Assembly (NCBI RefSeq): GCF_004341105.1
Contig: NZ_SLZK01000003.1
Coordinates: 558,001-622,000 of the forward strand
DNA from: Rhizobium sp. BK418
Lineage (GTDB): Bacteria > Pseudomonadota > Alphaproteobacteria > Rhizobiales > Rhizobiaceae
Direction: 5' to 3'
DNA: 64,000 nucleotides
The position numbers and the translations under genes were made by a program. Positions 53,846 to 62,365 of the stretch are shown one piece after another. Every line of letters begins with the position of its first letter. Position 1 is the first letter of the stretch. A model generated the notes under the pieces. That model searched no databases and was not told the origin of the DNA. It saw nothing but the letters and a program-made list of their open reading frames with translations.

Positions 53846-54643
53846 CTAAGAATTTCTATCCTTGGAAACGTCAGCCACCCAGTTGTTCCAGTTTTTGGCC
53901 GAACCGGCGAAGACATTGATATCGGTCGGACCCTGAATGCCGGGGACCACGCCTGTCGATGTGTACTGCCAGAAGGCCCAGCGGCGGTCAGCATAGGTCA
54001 CGTCGGGATGTTTGGCGGTGGAGCGGACCCAGAAATGGTAGTCCTGAAAGTAACCAGCGAGGTTGTCGCGGTGGAAATCGACTGACGTATAGATGATTGG
54101 CCGTTTGCCGTAATAGGCTTCCAGCCGATCCATGAAGCGCTTCATTTCGGAACGGACCGTTGCGGGATCGGGGCGGAAGTGACAGGTCTTCGATTCTGCA
54201 TTCCATTCCACATCCAGCACCGGCGGAAGGCGCATGGATTCCCTGGGAACGTTGCGGATGAACCAGTCGGCCTGCTCGTCGGCGGAAGAGCAGAAATAAT
54301 AGAAGTGATAGGGTGCATGCGGGATGCCTGATGCAGATGCCTCGCGCCAGTATTCGTCAAAGCGAGGATCGATCCTGTCCTTGCCTTCGGTCGCCTTGAT
54401 GAAGGCAAAGGCGACGCCCGACTTGCGCACAGTCTGCCAGTCAATATCGCCCTGCCATTTGGAGATGTCGATACCGTGGATTGCATTTTGCTGCGGCTGC
54501 TTGGATCCGAAATCCTGCGGATCGGTATCCTTGAATCGGCTCTTCGGCTTTACGGAAGCGGTTTCGAGATAATCATAACCCGTGGAACTGCAACCGGCGA
54601 GCATCAGGGCAAGCGGCAGGACGCAATACAGAAGCCGACGCAT
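53846..54643 (-). CDS. GH25 lysozyme-like lipoprotein
   Basis: A 265-residue lipoprotein with the lipobox LAGC (residues about 15-18) after MRRLLYCVLPLALM. The mature domain is glycoside hydrolase family 25: IHGIDISKWQGDIDW (catalytic Asp), AFIKATEGKDRIDPRF, and the DxE pair in VLDVEWN, then PIIYTSVDFHRDNL and WAFWQYTST. It would hydrolyse peptidoglycan from the outer- or inner-membrane surface. ATG 54643 is preferred to the open frame up to 54682 because it begins the lipoprotein signal. A single-gene unit, 83 nt from the MltB-like gene. Confidence 0.87.
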   Translation of the reverse strand: MRRLLYCVLPLALMLAGCSSTGYDYLETASVKPKSRFKDTDPQDFGSKQPQQNAIHGIDISKWQGDIDWQTVRKSGVAFAFIKATEGKDRIDPRFDEYWREASASGIPHAPYHFYYFCSSADEQADWFIRNVPRESMRLPPVLDVEWNAESKTCHFRPDPATVRSEMKRFMDRLEAYYGKRPIIYTSVDFHRDNLAGYFQDYHFWVRSTAKHPDVTYADRRWAFWQYTSTGVVPGIQGPTDINVFAGSAKNWNNWVADVSKDRNS

Positions 54644-54769
54644 GAACGTTCCGTCGTGAACCGAATGATGGATCTGCCCCACAGCCTGACCTTCGAAAAC
54701 ACGCGCCCAGCAGAGGGAATGACCCTCTTTTCTAATATCAACGTAAAAAAAACGTTATTTACAAGCGAA

Positions 54770-55441
54770 TTATGAGCGCTTGCTGATAATCGCGGCCCGC
54801 CAAGCGTAACCGCCGCCGATCGTTTCGAACGACAATCTGGCATTGTTTTCAGTAGCTTGCGCTTCCAAAACCTCGCGCAGATTGGCGCGGGGCGTGACGT
54901 GGAATTTGGCAAGCCAGGCGTGCAGCAGGCTGCCGAACCAAGCCGGCAGGCCTTCCTGCTGGCCGAAATCGATGATGTGGAGCTGGCCGCCGGGATTGAG
55001 TGCGGCGATGGATGCATCCACCGCACGTTCCCAATCCGGGATCATTGACAGTGCATAGGAAATGAGGATGCGGTCAAAGCCGGTGGTGCCGAATTCGCGC
55101 GGCGTGTAGGAAGTGGCGTCCGCCACGCGAAAGTCCGGGATCGTCGCCTTTGTGGCAAAAGTCTTGCGAGCGGAAATCAGCATTTCCTGGGAAATGTCGA
55201 GGCCGTAGAGCCTGGCGGTCGGGAAGTGCTTGTGCGCGAGCGCCATGTTGCGGCCGGTGCCGCAACCGACTTCAAGCAGCGTGCCGCCCTGGGGAACGTC
55301 GAGGTTGCGGATCGTGCGATCCCGGCCGAGAAGATAGTATTTGCGGGTCAGATCGTAGAAATGGCGTTGGTAGCGGTACATGCCATCCATCAGGTCGGCA
55401 TGTTCCTCGCTCTTGACGGTCATCTCGCTGGCTTCGCTCAC
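54770..55441 (-). CDS. btaB: betaine-lipid methyltransferase
   Basis: A 223-residue class I SAM methyltransferase. Motif I is GTLLEVGCGTGRNMALAH (about residues 51-68), then LYGLDISQEMLISA and a late hydrophobic core GGQLHIIDFGQQEGLPAWF. BtaB trimethylates diacylglyceryl-homoserine to the phosphorus-free lipid DGTS. It overlaps btaA by 4 nt (ATGA), and gene order and size match the known rhizobial pair. Membrane-associated activity on a lipid headgroup is expected. Confidence 0.85.
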   Translation of the reverse strand: MSEASEMTVKSEEHADLMDGMYRYQRHFYDLTRKYYLLGRDRTIRNLDVPQGGTLLEVGCGTGRNMALAHKHFPTARLYGLDISQEMLISARKTFATKATIPDFRVADATSYTPREFGTTGFDRILISYALSMIPDWERAVDASIAALNPGGQLHIIDFGQQEGLPAWFGSLLHAWLAKFHVTPRANLREVLEAQATENNARLSFETIGGGYAWRAAIISKRS

Positions 55442-56682
55442 GCTTTCTTCCCGTAAATGTGGAAGCCGCCGTAAATCGCCGAGCGGTCCTGGGTGGTCAT
55501 TTCACGCGACTGGTCTTCGAAATAGTGCCACTGGTCGCGAATTTCAGGCGCGAGGCGACCTTCGATGATGCTCTTTTCGGCTGCCGTGCGGAAGATAACG
55601 CGGGCGCCTTCGCGGGCCGTGCGGGTGATCTCGCGCCAGACATCGTTGAGCTGCTGGTCGGTCATCCAGTCCTGTGCGTCGAGCAGGATGTAACGGTCGC
55701 GCGAGGCGGCAGGCTCGCCGGCCAGAAGCTCAGTGAAGCTTGCATGATGGACATTGACGCGGTCGACATTGGCGCGGATCACTTCGTAGTGCTCCGGCTT
55801 CAGATAGGTCGGCAGCGGGCCTTCCTCACCATCCGCATAGCGGCGTGCGAAAGCCTGCCAGGCGAAGTAATTGTCGCGCATCGGGAAATGACAGGCGAGT
55901 TTTTCCAGACGGTGCTTCAGAACCGGCGCGATGGAATTGTCGGCGGCAAGACTTGCCAGCTCGTCATATTGCTGCGGCGGGATGCCGAGGCCGAAGAGCG
56001 AGCTCTTGCGGTTGGTGATCCAGCGAACAACCGGCTTTTCGAAGAGAGGAGCGATCTGGTCGTCGAAGAACTGCCGCTGCTCCCGGATCGACCGGGTCTT
56101 GGTCATTTCCTGCAGCTTCACGCCGTGCAGGCGGGCGAGCAGGTGAGCAGCACCGATGAACCGGCCGAGCAGGCCGGTTTCATAGATGTTACGGTTGAAG
56201 ACGGTGACGCGACGGCGGCCGAACTTGCGGGTGTTCCAGTAAGCGCGGGTGGTCTCATCGAGATTGGACGACAGAAGGCTGTCGAAAAGCCTGCTGTTCG
56301 ACTTCTCGTTCGGCATTGCCAGGAAGCGCACGAGATCGGAATGGCTTGGCAAGTTCTTGAAGGCGGCAAGCTTCAACTTGTTCAACGCAATGTGGTGCGG
56401 ATTGAGGTCGACCACGTCGATCGAAGCTGGCGCCTTGGAAAGGTAGGCGAGCATATTGCAGCCGCCGGAGCCGATCGTGACGATACGGTGATTGGGCTTC
56501 AGCTCCATCGCCTGCATATCGAGATCCGGATCTTCCCAGATCTGCGGATAGACGAGGCCGGAAAAGAGAAGCCCGAAGAGGCGCTCGGAGAAGCCTTCCT
56601 TGGAAAAAGCCTTGTGGCGGAGAAGCGCTGCCTTGAGTTTCCGGTTCTTGCGGAAGCCGGTATCCGGTGCAAATTCCGACAT
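55438..56682 (-). CDS. btaA: S-adenosylmethionine:diacylglycerol 3-amino-3-carboxypropyltransferase
   Basis: A 414-residue DUF3419 enzyme that moves the 3-amino-3-carboxypropyl group of SAM to diacylglycerol, the first step to the betaine lipid DGTS. Visible are LVYPQIWEDPDLDMQAMEL, the SAM-binding-type IVTIGSGGCNMLAYLSK (about residues 67-83), VVDLNPHHIALNKLKLAA, and YILLDAQDWMTDQQLNDVW. A PHO-box-like site 45 nt upstream fits the known induction of DGTS under phosphate limitation. btaB follows with a 4-nt overlap. Confidence 0.9.
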   Translation of the reverse strand: MSEFAPDTGFRKNRKLKAALLRHKAFSKEGFSERLFGLLFSGLVYPQIWEDPDLDMQAMELKPNHRIVTIGSGGCNMLAYLSKAPASIDVVDLNPHHIALNKLKLAAFKNLPSHSDLVRFLAMPNEKSNSRLFDSLLSSNLDETTRAYWNTRKFGRRRVTVFNRNIYETGLLGRFIGAAHLLARLHGVKLQEMTKTRSIREQRQFFDDQIAPLFEKPVVRWITNRKSSLFGLGIPPQQYDELASLAADNSIAPVLKHRLEKLACHFPMRDNYFAWQAFARRYADGEEGPLPTYLKPEHYEVIRANVDRVNVHHASFTELLAGEPAASRDRYILLDAQDWMTDQQLNDVWREITRTAREGARVIFRTAAEKSIIEGRLAPEIRDQWHYFEDQSREMTTQDRSAIYGGFHIYGKKA

Positions 56683-56726
56683 GAGTCTGTCACCTTTTTA
56701 GCGTTCAGGGCGTGTAACGCGCCTCT

Positions 56727-56744
56727 GCTACAGTTTGATGACGG
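56727..56744 (-). promoter_or_regulatory. PHO-box-like PhoB site of btaAB
   Basis: Minus strand CCGTCAT-CAAA-CTGTAGC: two repeats with the 4-nt spacing of the PhoB box, matching CTGTCAT at 6/7 and 4/7. It is 45 nt before the btaA ATG. The weaker second repeat makes the call moderate, though btaAB control by PhoB is established in rhizobia. Confidence 0.5.
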
Positions 56745-56877
56745 GCCCTGTGGGCCAAGGCTTCCGGGAGAGCGGCGGGGATTTCAGCGAAATTTGAAGT
56801 GGATCGAAACGCTTCTTTTCGCTTCTCTCTTTTCGCGGAGCGCGTTTCCTGCTTCTCTCCATTGCGTGGAGGATTGC

Positions 56878-58269
56878 ATGCGAGTTGTTCTGCGTATCTT
56901 CAAGAGCTTGGCCCTGCTCGTCATTCTCGTCGCCATTAGCGGTGGCGCATGGCTCTCCGTCAGCCCGCCGGAACTCCTGAGGGTGGGCAATGGCTATGCC
57001 GCCAAGATCGTCTGCTCCAATGTCTTCATCGCCGGCCGTGATCCCGACGCCGTGCTCTATGACGATGTTCAGGCGCCCGGAAACCCATTGCTGCGGCTGC
57101 TGCGCGTCGAGGTCGATCGCGACAGCGGACGGGTGACCTCACGCTTCATGGGCTTGTTTGCAGCAAGCTACGCGCTTTATCGCGGTGCATTCGGTTGCAC
57201 CAGCGTACCTGATGGCGATTTCGACGCCGCAGCCAAGGCCGTGCCGCTTCTGCCGGCGCCGCGGGTGGACGACAACGACGCAGTCTGGCCTGATGGAGAA
57301 GGCGTCGATCAAGCAACCGGCAATGCGAAGATTGCAGCACTTCTGGCCGATGCCAGGCTTGCCGGGCCGGCGATGCGGGCGATGGTGGTCGTACAGGACG
57401 GCCATATCATCGCCGAGAGCTACGCACCGGGTTTCAGTGCCAGCACGCCACTCATCGGCTGGTCGATGACGAAGACGGTCAATGCAGCGCTGATCGGCCG
57501 GCTGATGCTGTCAGGCAAGATTTCCTATGATGACACACATCTTTTGCCGCAATGGGCGAACGATCCACGCGGTAACATCAGGCTTTCCGACCTGATGGGC
57601 ATGGAAAGCGGACTCGCTTTCAACGAAGACTACGGCGCCGTCGCCGATGTGACACGCATGCTCTATCTCGATCCCGATATGGTTTCGCTGCCGGCGAGCG
57701 CGCCTCTCGTGGCCGCACCGGGCACGAATTTCCATTATTCCAGCGGTACGGCCCTGCTTCTGTCGCGCATCTGGATGAACAAGGTCGGCGATCCACGGGC
57801 CGCCCTTGATTATCCCCGCGATGCGCTTTTCGGTCCGCTCGGCATGAGCAGCGCCGTTTTCGAGGCCGATGAACGGGGGACATTTGCCGGCAGTTCCTAT
57901 CTCTATGCCACGGCACACGATTGGGCACGCTTCGGCCAGTTCCTGTTGCAGGATGGCGTATGGAACGGGCAGAGGCTGCTGCCCGAGGGGTTTGTTGCGA
58001 TGATGCGGACGCCAACTGGGAGTTCCGGCGGGCAATATACGCAAGGTCAGGCCTGGCTTGCCGGGCCGGGCGGCGGCACGAGCGCGGAGTTCGGATTGCC
58101 GCAGGATACGTTCTGGCTGCAGGGCCACGACGGGCAGACGGTCGCGATCGTTCCTTCGGCCAATCTCGTCTTCGTCCGCATGGGACTGACGCCGAGCTGG
58201 CTGCGTTACCGGCCGCAGGTGATGTTGAAGGAAATTCTCAATACGCTTCAGTCGGCAAAAGCCGGCTGA
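56878..58269 (+). CDS. membrane-anchored serine hydrolase (beta-lactamase/class C family)
   Basis: A 463-residue protein with an N-terminal membrane anchor or uncleaved signal (FKSLALLVILVAISGGAWL). A serine beta-lactamase-like domain carries the nucleophile in GWSMTKTVNAALIGRL (SxxK, Ser about 198), a Tyr-containing FHYSSGTALLLSR and the late triad motif LQGHDGQTVAIVP. It is related to AmpC, EstB esterases and DD-peptidases, so antibiotic hydrolysis should not be assumed. ATG 56878 follows GTGGAGG. The frame stays open 1.4 kb upstream through antisense btaA, but that part is not coding. Confidence 0.85.
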   Translation: MRVVLRIFKSLALLVILVAISGGAWLSVSPPELLRVGNGYAAKIVCSNVFIAGRDPDAVLYDDVQAPGNPLLRLLRVEVDRDSGRVTSRFMGLFAASYALYRGAFGCTSVPDGDFDAAAKAVPLLPAPRVDDNDAVWPDGEGVDQATGNAKIAALLADARLAGPAMRAMVVVQDGHIIAESYAPGFSASTPLIGWSMTKTVNAALIGRLMLSGKISYDDTHLLPQWANDPRGNIRLSDLMGMESGLAFNEDYGAVADVTRMLYLDPDMVSLPASAPLVAAPGTNFHYSSGTALLLSRIWMNKVGDPRAALDYPRDALFGPLGMSSAVFEADERGTFAGSSYLYATAHDWARFGQFLLQDGVWNGQRLLPEGFVAMMRTPTGSSGGQYTQGQAWLAGPGGGTSAEFGLPQDTFWLQGHDGQTVAIVPSANLVFVRMGLTPSWLRYRPQVMLKEILNTLQSAKAG

Positions 58270-58294
58270 GGTCTTTCACTGATGATGTTGTGAT

Positions 58295-59263
58295 TCAGTA
58301 ATTGCCCTGGGCGATGTCGGTCATGCCCTTGCGCTTGGCATCGTAATAATAGCCGCGCGCGTAAAGGCGAACGGCGTCGTCTTCCTTCTTGTCGGAGACC
58401 TGCCAGGCGCCCTGCAGGTATTTGCCGGCATATTTGATATTGGTCTCTGCGTCGAAGAGGCCGGCGGGGTTGCCGTCGTAGCCCATCGACTTTGCGGTGT
58501 TGTACTTGATCTGCATGAGACCAAAGTAGCCGCGCTTGTTGTAGGCCTTGGAATTGTAACGGCTCTCGCGATGGACGACGCGATGGAGCAGTGATTCCGG
58601 AATTTCGTAAAGTTTGGAATATTTGGTGATGAGCTTGCTGACGACGCTCTTTTCGACGGTCGGCGCATCGTCGCCGTCGTCATCGCTGAACATTGGCGGG
58701 GCTGCCGGCGGATCGATCGGTCCGGATTCGTCGAAGCCGTAATCCATGGTGAAGCGCGGAGTGGTGTCGACAGCGGCAAGGGCTGCTAGCGCGCCATTCT
58801 GCGGCGTCGTGGCTGCGAAAGCGAGCTGCGTCGAGGGGCTTGCGGGTGTGGCCGGACGCGGCGTTGGAATGACGGACTGGATCGCCGTCATCTCGGGCGT
58901 CAGCGGAATGGGAGCATAGCCGTTGATGGCAACCTGTTGGACGCCAGTCTGCATCGCTAGGCGGCCCGCCTGTTGCTGGACTGGCGAGACAACGGTCGGC
59001 ATGGCTGTGCCCGTCAGAACGGGGGAGGCGGCCTGCGGCTGCGATGCGATCATGGCGACGGCCGGGCCGCTTACGCCTTCGGCGGTCGGGATAGCAGCCA
59101 GCGTCGCGTCCTCACCCGGCTTCGGCATGGGAATGACGGTTTGTGCTGCAGTCAATTCTGCCTGAGAGGTGTATTCGACGCTCGCGCATCCGGAAATGAT
59201 GCCGCAGAGCATGGTAGAGACCATGAAACCGCGCTTTAGGCCGGAAAATCCGATCGCTACCAT
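58295..59263 (-). CDS. lytic transglycosylase lipoprotein (SLT domain)
   Basis: A 322-residue lipoprotein: signal region GFMVSTMLCG with lipobox ISGC (Cys about 26). A long Ala/Pro/Thr-rich linker (about 35-200) follows. The C-terminal SLT domain contains LITKYSKLYEIPESLLHRVVHRESRYNSKAYN (catalytic Glu in HRES, about 231), GYFGLMQIKYNTAKSMGY and NIKYAGKYL. It cleaves peptidoglycan glycan strands at the envelope. Its SLT core resembles that of the gene at 63385, so the two may be paralogues. It converges with the serine hydrolase gene, 25 nt apart. Confidence 0.85.
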   Translation of the reverse strand: MVAIGFSGLKRGFMVSTMLCGIISGCASVEYTSQAELTAAQTVIPMPKPGEDATLAAIPTAEGVSGPAVAMIASQPQAASPVLTGTAMPTVVSPVQQQAGRLAMQTGVQQVAINGYAPIPLTPEMTAIQSVIPTPRPATPASPSTQLAFAATTPQNGALAALAAVDTTPRFTMDYGFDESGPIDPPAAPPMFSDDDGDDAPTVEKSVVSKLITKYSKLYEIPESLLHRVVHRESRYNSKAYNKRGYFGLMQIKYNTAKSMGYDGNPAGLFDAETNIKYAGKYLQGAWQVSDKKEDDAVRLYARGYYYDAKRKGMTDIAQGNY

Positions 59264-59378
59264 TCTCTCACTTTCGTGACTCGCGCCGCCCCGGCAGCGT
59301 CTTAAAAGTTATCAAATACCTTAAGCCCGAGGATAGCCATTAACTTATTCGTGGCTTTCCGGCAACCACGGATTATTA

Positions 59379-60014
59379 CTAAGCTGCAATACGGCGATAT
59401 CCGGCGGTTACGGCGCCTGCTGCGATGAGCAGAGTACCGCCGGTGCGGTTGACCGCGCGCTGAATACTTGCCTTGCGAATCAGGCCGCGAGCGGCATGGG
59501 CGGCCAGCGCGTAGCAGGAAGCGTTGATGGTGGCGAGCACGAGGAATGTCGCCTCCATGATCAGCATCTGGTTGAAGAAGGGAAGGGCCGGGTTAAGGAA
59601 CTGCGGCACGAAGGCGACAAAGAAGACGATGCTCTTCGGGTTCAGCGCCGTCACTACATAGGCATGCAGGAAAATCCGCAGGGACTTTTCTTCCGGCAAG
59701 TTATCATTATCGGCGATATGGCCGCCGACAATCGGTGCCCGCCAGAGCTTGATTCCAAGCCAAATCAGGTAGGCACCGCCAATCCACTTCAGCACGGTAA
59801 ACAGCGTCGCGGAGGCGGCGAGCAGGGCGCCGAGGCCGAAAAGCGATGCGGTCATGGCCGTGAAATCGCCGAGCGCCACGCCCGAAACGGTCGCAAGCGC
59901 CGTCTTCCGGCCATGGCCAAGCGCATAAGAAACGACCAGAAGAATGGTCGGTCCCGGTATGGCGAGCATGATGGCGGATGCGGCCGCAAAAGCGAACCAG
60001 GCTTCGAGCGACAT
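59379..60014 (-). CDS. LysE/RhtB-family amino acid exporter
   Basis: A 211-residue membrane protein with about six segments. The family signature near the start is AIPGPTILLVVSYALGHGRKTALATVSGVALGD, then ALNPKSIVFFVAFVPQFL in the middle. LysE/RhtB proteins export basic or neutral amino acids; the substrate here is not known. GAGGAG precedes the ATG. Confidence 0.88.
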   Translation of the reverse strand: MSLEAWFAFAAASAIMLAIPGPTILLVVSYALGHGRKTALATVSGVALGDFTAMTASLFGLGALLAASATLFTVLKWIGGAYLIWLGIKLWRAPIVGGHIADNDNLPEEKSLRIFLHAYVVTALNPKSIVFFVAFVPQFLNPALPFFNQMLIMEATFLVLATINASCYALAAHAARGLIRKASIQRAVNRTGGTLLIAAGAVTAGYRRIAA

Positions 60015-60071
60015 GGAATCTCCTCCTATTCCCAGAGAATAAGCAAAGACACCATATTAACCATCCGTCAA

Positions 60072-61283
60072 TCAGGCGGCCCTGTATTTTTGCCCGATCT
60101 GACTCATTACTTCGCCAAACCATCCGGTTGAAAGATCAAACGGCTTGCCACCCTTGATGCGCGGAAATTCTATTGTGCGCAACTTGCCATTCTGCGCTTC
60201 ATCGTGGCCGGTAACACCCGAAACCTTGTTGAGGGCGCTTTCGACGGCGAGGTCGACCATGCTCTGGATCAGACGCAGATCTTCGCCGTTTGCCGGCGCT
60301 GAGCGGGCGAAATAGCCTGATTTCTGGACAAGCGAGCGCTCGGCGCCGAGCAGGCTTGCGAACTGCTTCTGAAACCATGCGCCGACATTGATCGTGTCGA
60401 TCTTCACATGACCGAAGGCGTCGCGCTTGATCGTTTCGCCGGCGGCTTCGCGCTCGGCGACGATGGCGTCGAGGCAGGCGCCTTCCGACACGAAGATCGT
60501 GGCATGGCCGGTGCGATCCATGATTTCCTTAAGGCGCGCAGCTTCGACATCGAGGTCGAAGGCCATTTCCGGCAGGTAGACGGCATCGATGCTCTTCGTA
60601 TGCTCGTTCATCATCAGGCCATCGACATATTCATTGCCTTTGGTGCGCTGAAGATAGGCACGGGCGGTGGCAGCCGTCAGCCAGCCGCAGTGGCGGCCCA
60701 TGACCTCGTGGATGACGAGCGTGCGCGGAGCGGCAGTCTGCTCGTTGCTGACATTGTCGAAGAAGTGCGCGCCGACCTCGGCAGCCGTCCAGGCGCCGAG
60801 CGACTGGCGGATCGGTACGACGTCGTTATCAACAGTCTTCGGCAGACCGACGACGGTCAGGTCGTAGCCGTTTGCTGCGAGATAGGCGGCCAGATCCGCG
60901 GCTGTAGTATTGGTGTCGTCACCACCAATCGTGTGGAGGATGGTGACGCCGTCATTGGCAAGCCGTTCAGCGGCCACCCGCAGCGGGTTTTCGCCTTCCT
61001 TGACCAGACCGCGCTTCACGCAGTCGGCGGCGTTGGTGAGCTTGACGCGGCTGTTGCCGATCGGCGATCCGCCGTAGCGGTGCAGGAGCGGTGCCTTCTC
61101 GCGCATCTGAGCATCGATCTGAACGCTGTCGCCGAGCAATACGCCCTGATAACCCGACTTGTAAGCGATGAGTTCAATATCGGGAGCGATGTCGCTATAG
61201 CGCTCTATGAGGCCGCCGACGGCAGACGAGAGGCAGGGCGCCAGGCCTCCAGCGGTCAGCATTGCGACTTTCTGTTTGGCCAT
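60072..61283 (-). CDS. pfp: pyrophosphate-dependent 6-phosphofructokinase
   Basis: A 403-residue PFK-family enzyme. The phosphoryl-donor site reads GGDDTNTTA (residues 120-128) and the catalytic loop LPKTVDND (Asp 152). Asp at the second GGDD position and Lys in PKTVDND are marks of PPi-using enzymes; ATP-PFKs have GGDG and PGTIDND. It would interconvert fructose 6-phosphate and fructose 1,6-bisphosphate reversibly with PPi. Rhizobia mostly lack ATP-PFK and use Entner-Doudoroff, so its role is probably reversible triose/hexose balancing. It stands alone, 57 nt beyond the LysE gene start. Confidence 0.88.
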   Translation of the reverse strand: MAKQKVAMLTAGGLAPCLSSAVGGLIERYSDIAPDIELIAYKSGYQGVLLGDSVQIDAQMREKAPLLHRYGGSPIGNSRVKLTNAADCVKRGLVKEGENPLRVAAERLANDGVTILHTIGGDDTNTTAADLAAYLAANGYDLTVVGLPKTVDNDVVPIRQSLGAWTAAEVGAHFFDNVSNEQTAAPRTLVIHEVMGRHCGWLTAATARAYLQRTKGNEYVDGLMMNEHTKSIDAVYLPEMAFDLDVEAARLKEIMDRTGHATIFVSEGACLDAIVAEREAAGETIKRDAFGHVKIDTINVGAWFQKQFASLLGAERSLVQKSGYFARSAPANGEDLRLIQSMVDLAVESALNKVSGVTGHDEAQNGKLRTIEFPRIKGGKPFDLSTGWFGEVMSQIGQKYRAA

Positions 61284-61657
61284 AATCCCTCCTTTGGCGC
61301 CTGATGCGCGACTAAGTGCAGCTTAGGTAACGCATGGATGCGGCAGGGAAAGTGCCCTGTAAAGTAAAGAATTTACGAAAAACGCGCCTTTCGGCGGAAT
61401 GGGAGCCGGAAGTGCGGATATAATCGTTTCAATGCCTGTCCACCCATCCATAAGTATTGTGGAAATCGCATGGCCCCATGTGGGATAGTGCTGGAGATGG
61501 CGGACACGGCGGACACAACGGATGGTCACGCTCATGCGGCTGTTGCCGAATTGTGAAAACTGTTTTCAAACTTACGACCAATAGTCGCCTTGCAATGGCA
61601 ACGATTATTTGGTCAAGGTGTTTCTTCCAAAACTTGCTGCATTGCGAGAAGATGACG
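61284..61657. other. 374-nt intergenic region between pfp and the TerB/J-domain gene
   Basis: No gene is evident; the open frame from 61457 upstream of ATG 61658 is low-complexity and unlike coding sequence. A 15-bp palindrome, TGAAAACTGTTTTCA (61554-61568), could be an operator or part of the promoter of the TerB/J-domain gene. Nothing else recognised. Confidence 0.55.
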
Positions 61658-62365
61658 ATGTCTTTCTGGGAAAAACTGGTGAATGCCATTGGCAATACCG
61701 CGGGCAATGCGCTCTCCGCGGTGGTCGAGGCTATTCGCACGGTTTTCGAAGGTGATCCGGAGACACGCCGCAAGGTTGCCTTTTCGGTGGCCGTCATTGC
61801 GCTGTCTGCCAAAATGGCGAAGGCTGACGGCATTGTCAGCGAGAAGGAAGTGCAGGCCTTCCGCGATATCTTCGAGTTTCCTCCAAGCGAAGCAAAGAAT
61901 GTCGCGCGCCTTTATAATCTTGCGCGCCAGGATGTTGCCGGTTACGAGGCCTATGCCGCGAAGCTGTCGACCCTCTGCTCGACCTGCGCCGCCAATTGCC
62001 CGGTACTGGAAGATGTGCTGGACGGTCTGTTCCATATCGCCAAGGCGGATGGGCTGATCCATGAGAAGGAAATGAATTTCCTGCGTCATATCGCCGAGAT
62101 CTTCCAGATGAGCGGGGCCCGCTTCGATCAGATCGCTGCACGCCACGTTTCTGATGGTCGCGACCCCTACAAGGTTCTCGGCGTTTCGCCGGCAGATGAT
62201 TTCCCAACGATTCGCCGCCATTACCATGTGCTAGTGAGCGAGCATCATCCGGATCGGCTGATTTCGCGCGGCGTGCCGGAAGAGTTCCATGCGATCGCCA
62301 ATGAACGCATGGCAGCGCTGAATGACGCCTATGCCGCGATCGAAAAGGAACGTCGCGCCGCATGA
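61658..62365 (+). CDS. TerB-like plus J-domain (DjlA-type) protein
   Basis: A 235-residue protein. Residues about 30-145 form a TerB-like helical domain (ALSAKMAKADGIVSEKEVQAFRDIF and IAKADGLIHEKEMNFLRHIAEIF). Residues about 168-230 form a J-domain with YKVLGVSPADDFPTIRRHYH and the HPD tripeptide in VSEHHPDRL, which stimulates DnaK. This domain order is found in DjlA-like co-chaperones, but no membrane anchor is visible. ATG 61658 is favoured by GAGAAG 6 nt before it over ATG 61652. It overlaps the amidase gene by 4 nt, so the pair is co-expressed. Confidence 0.83.
   Translation: MSFWEKLVNAIGNTAGNALSAVVEAIRTVFEGDPETRRKVAFSVAVIALSAKMAKADGIVSEKEVQAFRDIFEFPPSEAKNVARLYNLARQDVAGYEAYAAKLSTLCSTCAANCPVLEDVLDGLFHIAKADGLIHEKEMNFLRHIAEIFQMSGARFDQIAARHVSDGRDPYKVLGVSPADDFPTIRRHYHVLVSEHHPDRLISRGVPEEFHAIANERMAALNDAYAAIEKERRAA

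Noticed and set aside
55459..56877. Plus-strand frame open for 1.4 kb through btaA, joined in frame to the serine hydrolase (936 codons in all)
   Set aside because: The extension is antisense to btaA, has no family features, and the hydrolase has its own ATG with a strong ribosome-binding site followed by a membrane anchor.
56878..58269. Calling the serine hydrolase a beta-lactamase resistance gene
   Set aside because: SxxK-type folds include esterases and DD-peptidases; the membrane anchor and sequence do not single out AmpC, and no ampR is adjacent.
61457..61657. N-terminal extension of the TerB/J-domain protein
   Set aside because: Low-complexity translation with no similarity to the family and no start signal; ATG 61658 has a proper ribosome-binding site.
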